A DNA stretch of 64,000 nt from Verrucomicrobiota bacterium (GTDB lineage Bacteria; Verrucomicrobiota; Verrucomicrobiia; Limisphaerales; SIBE01): assembly GCA_016871515.1 (NCBI GenBank), contig VHDE01000007.1:35635-99634 (forward strand). Direction: 5' to 3'. The translations under genes and the position numbers were made by a program. Below are positions 38,942 to 46,230 of the stretch, piece by piece; the stretch's first letter is position 1; each line of letters opens with the position of its first letter. A model generated the notes under the pieces. That model did no database searches, was not told the DNA's origin, and worked only from the letters and a program-made list of their open reading frames with translations.

Positions 38942-41779
38942 ATGGTTGCTTCGTTTCAAAGCTGGGTCTCTAATCCTCGTCGCTTGCGAATGACCTTGCA
39001 TTTGACCTTCATCTTTCTTGTTGAGTTGTTGGCGCTTTTCTGGATCGCTGGTTCAGCTCAGGCAACGCCTGCGAATCGGACGGCTTTGGAGAAGCATTAC
39101 GACCGGTTTCTGGCTCAGAGCTTGCGAAGCTGCGCCACCTGTCACCTTCCGAGCGCCAACAAAGCGCCAGAAACATTGGACGAATTTCCACACAATCCGT
39201 TCGGCCATCGTCTGCGACTGCTCGGCCAAGAGTTTGTTGCAGCAGGCAAGAAGAAGGACCTTCCTTCTCGCTTGATCGCGGTGGCCAATGAAGATTCCGA
39301 CGCGGATGGCGTGCCAAATGAAACCGAACTGTTACTCGGACACCCGCCCGGCGACGCTTCCGATAAACCGTCACCGGATGCGATCAAGCAAAACGCGGAG
39401 CGCCTTTCGGACTTTGCCGCGTTCTCGAAATCGTATCGCTGGCAACCCTTCGAGCCGGTGAAAAGACCGTTGGTTCCGAAGAGTCAAAGTCCTGCTCCCG
39501 CACGCAATTCAGTCGATCACTTCATCGCTGCCGAACGCGAGGCGCGCAAGTTGACCTCCCGCCCGGAGGCATCGAAACACATTTTGTTGCGTCGCCTTTA
39601 TATCGACTTGATCGGCTTATCGCCCACGCCCTCGGAAATTGAGGCTTTCGAGAATGATTCCTCGCCCTTCGCTTATGAGAAGGTTGTGGATCAACTCCTG
39701 GCCGATCCACGTTATGGCGAGCGCTGGGGGCGGCACTGGATGGATGTTTGGCGTTACAGCGATTGGGCCGGTTGGACGGATGGCGGCCAAGTGCGCGACA
39801 GTCAGCCGCACATTTGGCGGTGGCGCGATTGGATTATTGAGTCACTCAACGACGACAAACCTTACGATGAAATGGTGGTCGAAATGCTGGCTGCCGACGA
39901 ACTTAAGCCCGAAGATACGAAAGCCCTCCGCGCCACGGGCTATCTGGTTCGGAATTACAAGATGCTGAGCCGCGAGCAATGGCTTGAAGACACGGTCAAT
40001 CACAGCTCGAAGGCCTTCCTTGGCTTAACCATGCACTGCGCGAAATGCCACAACCACATGTACGACCCGATTTCCCAGCGAGAGTATTACGAATTGCGAG
40101 CGATCTTCGAACCTCACAACGTCCGTACGGACCGCCTGCCGGGCCAATTCGATACCAAGAAAGACGGGCTGGTCCGCGTGTATGATGCCGAAACGAACGC
40201 GCCAACGTGGCTATTTGTGCGGGGCGATGAACGAAACCCCAACACCAATGAAGTTATCGCGCCCAATGTGCCGAAACTGCTCGGCGGTTCGTTGGAACCC
40301 GAACTGAAAGCGTTGCCCTTCTTCGCGCATCAACCAGACAAACGCGATTTCGTCATGCGCGATGCGATCGCTGCGAGCGAACTGGCGGTCGAGGAAGCGC
40401 GAAAAGCTTTTGAGAAACTCAAAGCCAGCACCAATGCCGCACCGGAGAAGATTCTCGAAGCGGAGTCCAGCGCTGCGGTGGCCGAAGCGCGCCATCAAGC
40501 TTTAGTCGCGGCGACCCACGCCGAAAAACTGGAGGACAGCCGGAAAAAAGAAACCGAAGAATGGAAACGTTCCGCTCGCGAAGCAGTCAGAGCTCAACGC
40601 CGCCTTGCGCAGCTCGAATCCAAACACAATCTTTTGCTCGCTCAACACGCGGTGCGGTCCGCCGCGAGCAAACTGCACGACGCGAAAAAGGAAGTCGCTA
40701 CGGCCGAGCAGGAGACGCCTGCGAATGCGGAGAAAATCGCGGCAAAGAAATCAGCGGCCGAGAAACGCACGAAAGAATTGGAATCGGCCAAAGGCAAAGT
40801 TAGCGACACTGAGAAAGCCTTGGCCAAGGCTGACGAAGAATCAAAATCCGAGCCAACGACAGCCTATAAACCGCGTCCGGCCACGGCATACCCCAACAGC
40901 ACCACGGGCCGGAGACTGGCCTTCGCAGGATGGGTAACGAGTCGAAAAAATCCGCTGACGGCGCGCGTCGCGATCAACCATATCTGGTCGCATTATTTCG
41001 GCCGAGGCATTGTTCCAAGCATGGCCGATTTCGGCGGCAATGGACGAACGCCATCGCATCCGCAGTTGCTTGATTGGCTTGCTGCCGAATTGATGGATCA
41101 GAACTGGCGGATGAAAGCTATCCATCGTCTCATTGTGACGAGCAGCGCGTATCGCATGGCTTCGACGTCCGATGCATCCTGCTCGAACATCGATCCGGAC
41201 AACATGTTCCTATGGAGGATGCCATCACGGCGCCTCGAAGCCGAGATTGTGCGCGACAATGTCCTTTACGTTTCCGGCCAGCTCGATTTGACCATGGGCG
41301 GGCCGGAGATCGATCACAAGTTGGGGCTCACTTCGAAACGTCGCAGCGTTTATCTGCGAATTGCGGCCGAAAAAGAGGTGGAATTTCTGAAAATCTTCGA
41401 CGGCCCGAGCGTGACGGAATGTTACGAGCGCAAACCGAGCGTCATGCCTCAGCAAGCCTTGGCCCTTGCGAACAGTGAGTTGGCGATCACTCAGGCGCGT
41501 CGGTTGGCGAAAGTGTTGTCGAGCGAAACCCGGAATCATCGCGAGTTTGTCTCAAAGGCTTTCGAGCGCGTGCTCGCGCGTCCACCCACAGATGTCGAGG
41601 CTAGGCTTTGCGACGATTTTCTCCTGGCGGGGAAGAATCAAATTGAAACGGCCACCAAAGAAGGAGCGTTAATCCAAGTGGCATCGAGTGCGAAAAGTTC
41701 GCCCGAAACCCTAGAACGGCGGCGTGAGAACCTGATATTGGTTTTGTTGAACCATAACGACTTTTTGACGATCCGCTAA
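38942..41779 (+). CDS. DUF1549/DUF1553 planctomycete-type cytochrome protein
   Basis: 945 residues from ATG at 38942, which gives a basic n-region (NPRRLR) before the hydrophobic signal; GTG 38936 and ATG 38990 are alternatives. A CxxCH haem site lies near residue 60 (CATCHLPS) and a calcium-type repeat DEDSDADGVPNETEL-like segment near 120. DUF1549 (about 190-400) has RRLYIDLIGLSPTPSEIEAF, YGERWGRHWMDVWRYSDW and a second haem site MHCAKCHNHMYDP. A charged coiled coil (about 480-640) follows, then DUF1553 (NPLTARVAINHIWSHYFGRG, DFGGNGRTPSHPQLLDWLA). Such proteins usually sit beside a DUF1501 gene; none is present here. Likely a periplasmic redox protein. Confidence 0.88.
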   Translation: MVASFQSWVSNPRRLRMTLHLTFIFLVELLALFWIAGSAQATPANRTALEKHYDRFLAQSLRSCATCHLPSANKAPETLDEFPHNPFGHRLRLLGQEFVAAGKKKDLPSRLIAVANEDSDADGVPNETELLLGHPPGDASDKPSPDAIKQNAERLSDFAAFSKSYRWQPFEPVKRPLVPKSQSPAPARNSVDHFIAAEREARKLTSRPEASKHILLRRLYIDLIGLSPTPSEIEAFENDSSPFAYEKVVDQLLADPRYGERWGRHWMDVWRYSDWAGWTDGGQVRDSQPHIWRWRDWIIESLNDDKPYDEMVVEMLAADELKPEDTKALRATGYLVRNYKMLSREQWLEDTVNHSSKAFLGLTMHCAKCHNHMYDPISQREYYELRAIFEPHNVRTDRLPGQFDTKKDGLVRVYDAETNAPTWLFVRGDERNPNTNEVIAPNVPKLLGGSLEPELKALPFFAHQPDKRDFVMRDAIAASELAVEEARKAFEKLKASTNAAPEKILEAESSAAVAEARHQALVAATHAEKLEDSRKKETEEWKRSAREAVRAQRRLAQLESKHNLLLAQHAVRSAASKLHDAKKEVATAEQETPANAEKIAAKKSAAEKRTKELESAKGKVSDTEKALAKADEESKSEPTTAYKPRPATAYPNSTTGRRLAFAGWVTSRKNPLTARVAINHIWSHYFGRGIVPSMADFGGNGRTPSHPQLLDWLAAELMDQNWRMKAIHRLIVTSSAYRMASTSDASCSNIDPDNMFLWRMPSRRLEAEIVRDNVLYVSGQLDLTMGGPEIDHKLGLTSKRRSVYLRIAAEKEVEFLKIFDGPSVTECYERKPSVMPQQALALANSELAITQARRLAKVLSSETRNHREFVSKAFERVLARPPTDVEARLCDDFLLAGKNQIETATKEGALIQVASSAKSSPETLERRRENLILVLLNHNDFLTIR

Positions 41780-41830
41780 TGCGAGCTGCACGGTTCTCAG
41801 CCCCATGCACATTGGCCATGCACGCCCCTG

Positions 41831-42412
41831 TCAGCCCATCCCGGCGTACTCTTCGTCCGTTGTGAGGTCCAAGCCCATCAGCACATAATCGTGCGAAATG
41901 GCTTGCATGTCCTTCACGTATTCAGGCAAGCGAGCGAGATTACTAAACCCGAGCATGGCGAACATCTTGATGGCTGCTTCCTGTTCGCCAATAAACTCCG
42001 CTTCGACTTTCTCGAGTCCAATGTGTCGTGCGAGATGGACAATTTGTGTTACGAGCGCTTTGGCCAACCCACGGCCTCGGAACTTGGGATGGACAAGGAC
42101 GCTGATCCTTCCGATGTGCCTTTTCCAGCCGCCAAGTTGTTGGTGCAAGGTGGCGTCCGCTATGATCTGACCGTCCGCCAGCGCAAGCAGTGGGAGGTTG
42201 CGGCCTAAATCGATATTCTGACACCAATCGTGAATGACGGCGGGTTCGGTCACTCTGTGTTTGATAAACATTCGCTCTCTGTCAGGAACCGCCAAAAAGA
42301 ATTCGTGGAAGCTTTTTTCATCCCTCGATTGGAGCGGACGCACCTTGCACTTTAGACCGTCCTTCAACACGATCTCGTTCGGAAACTCGTCGAGCAAGTA
42401 AGCTTGGAGCAT
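41831..42412 (-). CDS. GNAT-family N-acetyltransferase
   Basis: 193 residues from MLQAYLLDEFP (Met at 42412); the open frame extends to 42466. The acetyl-CoA binding motif is ISVLVHPKFRGRGLAKALV. After it come EKVEAEFIGEQEAAIKMFAM and LGFSNLARLPEYVKD, the usual last strands. The substrate is unknown. It is convergent with the DUF1549 gene. Confidence 0.82.
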   Translation of the reverse strand: MLQAYLLDEFPNEIVLKDGLKCKVRPLQSRDEKSFHEFFLAVPDRERMFIKHRVTEPAVIHDWCQNIDLGRNLPLLALADGQIIADATLHQQLGGWKRHIGRISVLVHPKFRGRGLAKALVTQIVHLARHIGLEKVEAEFIGEQEAAIKMFAMLGFSNLARLPEYVKDMQAISHDYVLMGLDLTTDEEYAGMG

Positions 42413-42512
42413 ATAACTGGTCGATTTAGGTGGCTGATTTTTTCCAAAGTTGACCCGGCAAGACAAGGCTCAAATCCGCAGTGTTATTTGTTTCGGTGCA
42501 TCGACAAGTTGT

Positions 42513-42585
42513 CGGTTAGGAGCGCGGATGCCTTTCTCGTAACGCAGATTTTCAGTCTGCTGTATCGCAGCCAGTCAGCCGCTCT
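42513..42585. repeat. Half family D unit joined to family B palindrome
   Basis: AGGAGCGCGGATGCC is the left arm of the family D repeat and is followed directly by TAACGCAGATTTTCAGTCTG of family B. The composite suggests one element inserted in, or recombined with, the other. Confidence 0.6.
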
Positions 42586-42642
42586 TCGTCTTCGGCGGCG
42601 GAAGAATACAGTAGCTGACAGCTGCAGCGCCCCTCTCCCAAA

Positions 42643-42669
42643 CCCTCTCCCCATCCGATGGGGAGAGGG
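42643..42669. repeat. Strong GC hairpin, family H
   Basis: CCCTCTCCCCAT, loop CCG, ATGGGGAGAGGG: a perfect 12-bp stem. It abuts the histidine-kinase remnant. Confidence 0.85.
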
Positions 42670-42723
42670 AAAAGAGCTGGGCGCTGGGCACGTTTGTCCA
42701 GCAGGCAGCGCCCACTGCTCGGG

Positions 42724-42801
42724 CGAACGGAGATCATGGGCAATGTTGTAACAGAATTCTTCCAAAGATTTGACGCTCTCAGCCAATTGCGAAGCGCGCA
42801 A
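42724..42801 (-). pseudogene. Sensor histidine kinase H-box fragment
   Basis: The minus strand reads LAESVKSLEEFCYNIAHDLR then SP, the dimerisation and phospho-acceptor helix of phytochrome-like or PAS kinases (His in IAHDLR). The code then runs into unrelated sequence and the family H hairpin. No ATP-binding domain remains. An Rcp1-like response regulator is 13 kb away, but a link is speculative. Confidence 0.55.
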
Positions 42802-43025
42802 CCCGTTGCTCGAGAAACACCATTGACGATTTTGAGGCGCTCGAAACCAGTCACGCGCCAATTTGCCTCACAAAAGCGCCATTTCAAGTTTCAGAGGCCT
42901 CTCGTTGTTTGAAAATCTCCTAAAGTTTTCCGCCCTACAGCCGATTCTACGGGTCAGTAGCGGTATTGACTAAGTCGCTGCCAGGCCAAGGAAAACGCCT
43001 GATGTAAGATTTTCCGCCGACATGG

Positions 43026-43337
43026 ATGTCGGTCATTCCGTGGACAAAAGGATTTGTCTTTATGAGCAGCCATCTAAGTGCGGCCGAAGTAACCAGCGAA
43101 TTGGCGGAGCCACTAAAAATCTTGGAATATCCCAAGGAGTTAACGCTCATGACCGAGTACATGAACGACGTTCAAGCCAAACGATTTAAGGAGAAAAACT
43201 CCATCCAATGTTTCCTGACCAAGGGCTTGAACCTAACCGTGCTCCATCACGAACCCGATATTCTCGAATCGCCCTCCAATATCATTGATTCCGGTATTCG
43301 GCGGGTTTCGTCGCTCATGGTGCCCGACGCGGCATAG
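43026..43337 (+). CDS. Doubtful hypothetical protein
   Basis: 103 codons with no recognised motif; an internal start at Met13 (SSHLSAAEVTSELAEPLKIL) gives an ordinary soluble composition. A minus-strand frame partly overlaps it. No ribosome-binding site is clear. It could be a real small gene or the relic of one, given the decayed surroundings. Confidence 0.25.
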   Translation: MSVIPWTKGFVFMSSHLSAAEVTSELAEPLKILEYPKELTLMTEYMNDVQAKRFKEKNSIQCFLTKGLNLTVLHHEPDILESPSNIIDSGIRRVSSLMVPDAA

Positions 43338-43363
43338 TTTAGGCTGGGCTAGGTTGTAGTTGT

Positions 43364-43392
43364 AGCGTTTCCCAAACAGATTTCCGGATAGG
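43364..43392. repeat. Single arm of family C repeat
   Basis: GCGTTTCCCAAACAGATTTC followed by CGGATAGG matches one arm of the 16444-16526 repeat; the partner arm is missing. Confidence 0.55.
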
Positions 43393-43503
43393 TCGGGCAA
43401 ACGTGCTGTCTTGCCCGACGCGCAACGCCCATCCCTTCATTTGGCGAAGCTGGGATGAAGTGTGTCGCCTAAGGCGCCACGCTCGCCCAAACGTCAGTCG
43501 GCC

Positions 43504-43650
43504 CGTAACGCAGAGTTTCACTCTGCCGTATTGCAGATTTTCAATCTGCAGCGCTCCCGTACGATCCCACGCGTTGGATAAATGCGAATACGCTGCCGAC
43601 TGCAAGTCGGCGATACAGCGCGATACAGCAGAGTGAAACTCTGCGTTGCC
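43504..43650. repeat. Large inverted repeat built from family B units
   Basis: GTAACGCAGAGTTTCACTCT at 43505 and its complement AGAGTGAAACTCTGCGTTGC near 43630 form the outer stem. Inside are GCAGATTTTCAATCTGC and CCGACTGCAAGTCGG hairpins. The block sits just after the larA stop. Confidence 0.8.
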
Positions 43651-43678
43651 ATGAAGGCATCGGACGCGCTCCGCCCGC

Positions 43679-44941
43679 TTAAGAAAGGTAGGGGATCGTC
43701 AAAGGCCCTTGCGGCAGCACCGCCACACGCGCCGTGGGACCGAGTTGTTGCAAACGCTCTTGCACAGCCGCGCTGATGTCATGACAAGGCGTGAGATGAG
43801 CGGCGCGCACAATTTCGTCGGGCAGCGAGCTATAGACCAGGACTTGCGCCTTGCGTTGGATGAGCGCTTGAATTTGCGCTTGCCATTGTTCGGGACGGAC
43901 AAAACCCGGCGTCGAGAGCATCGCCAAAATTTCTTCCGGACTCGACGCGCTGCGCAACAGCTGGTCGAGGGGGCTATTCGCGGGAACCCCTTCCCGGCAC
44001 TCGCAGGCGAGAATTAACGTCCCGCCCTCTTGGATGATCCGCGCTCCGGCGCTCATTCCTTTGACGCCTTGATACAAGTTCAGGTCGAGCGGGTAGCCGC
44101 TGTTGGTTGTCACCACGATTTCGAAAGGCGCCTTGACGCGTTGCATCGCGGAACGCCGAACGAATTCTATGCCGACCTTGTGCGCTTCAATAAGATCGCC
44201 CGCAAAGACGCCGGTGATTTGACGCTGTTCGTTCAGCGTGACGTTGAGCAAGAAACTCGGCCCGACGCGCAAGGCTATATCGCGCATTTCTTCCCAGATT
44301 GGATTGCCGATGGTAATGCCGAAGGCCGACTTGGGATCGCCGATGTTTTTCGCCCCATGATTGCTCATCACGGTCTGAAGCCCCGCTAACCCCGGCATAA
44401 TTCCTTTGGGACCGCCGCTGAAACCGGCAAAGAAATGCGGCTCGATGAATCCCGTAATGATTCGGACATCCGCTTCGGCCAAATGGCGGTTAATCAAGGC
44501 AGGTGTCCCGTCGCGTGTAACGCCGAACTGGACAAGCTCCGCGGGGTTTTCGGGTTCGTGGTTAATCACTCGATAATCCCGAACAACCTGAGGCGTGAGC
44601 AGCTTCTCCAATTCCGCTCTTGTGTTGGGACGGTGTGTCCCCAAGGAATTCAACAACGTGATTTGTTCTCGCGGAACATCGGAGAGATGTTCGAGCAGCC
44701 AGGGAATAATACGATCGTTGGGCGTCGCGCGAGTAATGTCGGTAAAACCGATACAGACGCGATCGTTCGGTTTAATCCACGTGCGCAAAGGCGCCGCACC
44801 CGTCGGTTGGGCAAGGGCTCGGAGGACACTTGTACGTTCATCCGCTAAGCCGGGTGTATGAGACGGCTCGATGATCGTTGTCTGTTCGTCGGGCAAATCG
44901 ACCGACAAGTGCCCTTGGCCATAAGCGAGTTTGACTTTCAT
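43679..44941 (-). CDS. larA: LarA-like nickel-pincer lactate racemase family protein
   Basis: 420 residues. All the key residues of Lactobacillus LarA are conserved at a constant offset: His103 (GTHR), His169 (EPHFFAG), Lys179 (GGPKGIMPG, which anchors the pincer cofactor) and His195 (MSNHG). FTDITRATPN and NSGYPLDLNLYQGVKG are further family signatures. It racemises or epimerises an alpha-hydroxy acid in the cytosol; homologues use other substrates, so lactate is not certain. The cofactor makers LarB, LarC and LarE are not in the window. Confidence 0.88.
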   Translation of the reverse strand: MKVKLAYGQGHLSVDLPDEQTTIIEPSHTPGLADERTSVLRALAQPTGAAPLRTWIKPNDRVCIGFTDITRATPNDRIIPWLLEHLSDVPREQITLLNSLGTHRPNTRAELEKLLTPQVVRDYRVINHEPENPAELVQFGVTRDGTPALINRHLAEADVRIITGFIEPHFFAGFSGGPKGIMPGLAGLQTVMSNHGAKNIGDPKSAFGITIGNPIWEEMRDIALRVGPSFLLNVTLNEQRQITGVFAGDLIEAHKVGIEFVRRSAMQRVKAPFEIVVTTNSGYPLDLNLYQGVKGMSAGARIIQEGGTLILACECREGVPANSPLDQLLRSASSPEEILAMLSTPGFVRPEQWQAQIQALIQRKAQVLVYSSLPDEIVRAAHLTPCHDISAAVQERLQQLGPTARVAVLPQGPLTIPYLS

Positions 44942-45073
44942 AACATCCAGATTCCCATACCGGACATGTAATGCGATGATGCGGTTTTAGGAAAGAAGGA
45001 ACCACTAGCATCACCTGTTCGCCTGTTCGCAACGTTGATTCATAGGTTCTCATCCCTCGGCGTGATCCACAAC

Positions 45074-45097
45074 CTTTTGTCTTATATGGGACAAAAG
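45074..45097. promoter_or_regulatory. Short palindrome in a divergent promoter region
   Basis: CTTTTGTC and GACAAAAG are exact complements 8 bp apart, between larA (minus) and the M48 protease (plus). It could be a regulator site; nothing names the regulator. Confidence 0.3.
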
Positions 45098-45190
45098 ATT
45101 GTAAGCGACCCAGTTGCGATCGTGGAATCGTGGAAATGCTGAGTCCGTATCCGGGTTGTCGGTGAAGGGTGACTGTGATTAAATAAGTTC

Positions 45191-46000
45191 ATGAAATATC
45201 TCTCGGGCCGGTTTTTGATGGTTTGGGTCGTTTCCTCCCTGATATTTATCGGTTTGGGTTTCGGCGGCTGCGCGACAGTTCCGATCACAGGTCGCAAGCA
45301 ATTGAACCTGATCTCCGCCGACCAGGAAATGCAACTGGGGTTGACCAGCTTCGAGCAATTGAAAAAGGAGACGCCCATTAGCCGCGACGCCGCTGCAAAT
45401 GCGCTGGTGCAGAAGGTTGGTCACCGTATCGCCGCAGTCGCGAGTCCTCACTTGCCGAACGCGAAATGGGAATTTGTCGTGTTCGAGAGCAAAGAACCGA
45501 ACGCTTTCTGTTTGCCTGGCGGGAAGGTCGGCATTTACACGGGCATTCTCCCGATTACGAAAGACGAGGCGGGGCTGGCAACCGTCATTGGGCACGAGGT
45601 CGCGCACGCGGCCGCGCATCATGGCGCCGAACGAATGAGCAATGAACTGGTCCGCCAGACCGGCGGGCAAGTCTTGGGCGCCGCGTTGTCGAGCGCTGAT
45701 CCAAGAGCCCAAGCCGTCGCGGCCATCGCATATGGGCTGGGGTCCCAGGTCGGCTACGTTTTACCGCACAGCCGCAAACAGGAGTCCGAGGCCGATGCCA
45801 TGGGTCTGATGTACATGGCGGACGCAGGTTACAATCCGCAAGCGGCTCTGGATTTTTGGGTGCGCTTCGCGGAAGCAACCAAAGGCAGTGGCGGAGGCCC
45901 AGCCTTCTTGCGAACACATCCCGTAACTGAAACGCGAATCAAAGATATTCAAGCGCTGCTTCCCAAGGCAATGGCGCAGTATCAAAGAATCAGCCGCTGA
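45191..46000 (+). CDS. M48-family metalloprotease, lipoprotein
   Basis: 269 residues. A type II signal ends FGGC (Cys27). VPITGRKQLNLIS follows, as in YcaL/LoiP/BepA-type proteins. The zinc site is HEVAHAAAHH (His135, Glu136, His139) with the third ligand in ESEADAMGL. HPVTETRIKDI closes the peptidase domain. It lacks the TPR tail of BepA. It probably degrades damaged outer-membrane or periplasmic proteins from an outer-membrane anchor. Confidence 0.9.
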   Translation: MKYLSGRFLMVWVVSSLIFIGLGFGGCATVPITGRKQLNLISADQEMQLGLTSFEQLKKETPISRDAAANALVQKVGHRIAAVASPHLPNAKWEFVVFESKEPNAFCLPGGKVGIYTGILPITKDEAGLATVIGHEVAHAAAHHGAERMSNELVRQTGGQVLGAALSSADPRAQAVAAIAYGLGSQVGYVLPHSRKQESEADAMGLMYMADAGYNPQAALDFWVRFAEATKGSGGGPAFLRTHPVTETRIKDIQALLPKAMAQYQRISR

Positions 46001-46008
46001 GATCCGAC

Positions 46009-46079
46009 CGAACCTGCCGGTGAGCCGACGGAAGGACTTTGCGATTACATTACTGATTGTTGGCTCGCCGGCAGGTTCG
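46009..46079. repeat. Inverted repeat, family F copy 1
   Basis: CGAACCTGCCGGTGAGCC (46009) and GGCTCGCCGGCAGGTTCG (46062) pair with one mismatch. The spacer 46001-46230 has no gene; after 46080 it holds AACCGC/ATCCGTGTGATCAG blocks resembling another dispersed repeat. Confidence 0.8.
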
Positions 46080-46230
46080 CCTTGCCAACCGCGGATCTGC
46101 AGAAGACAAGCCTTTCAACCGCTGATTTCGCCGATGTACACGGATGGCGACTCTGTCTATATTCTTGATCCGTGTGATCAGTGCAATTTGCGGTCAATTG
46201 ATTGCACTATCTCCAGGGCTTTAACCAAGG

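Larger units (their letters stand above)
42413..43678. other. Repeat-rich spacer with gene remnants
   Basis: This 1.27-kb stretch has no strongly supported gene. It contains family B, C, D and H repeat units, a histidine-kinase fragment (42724-42801) and one doubtful small open frame (43026-43337). Confidence 0.6.
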
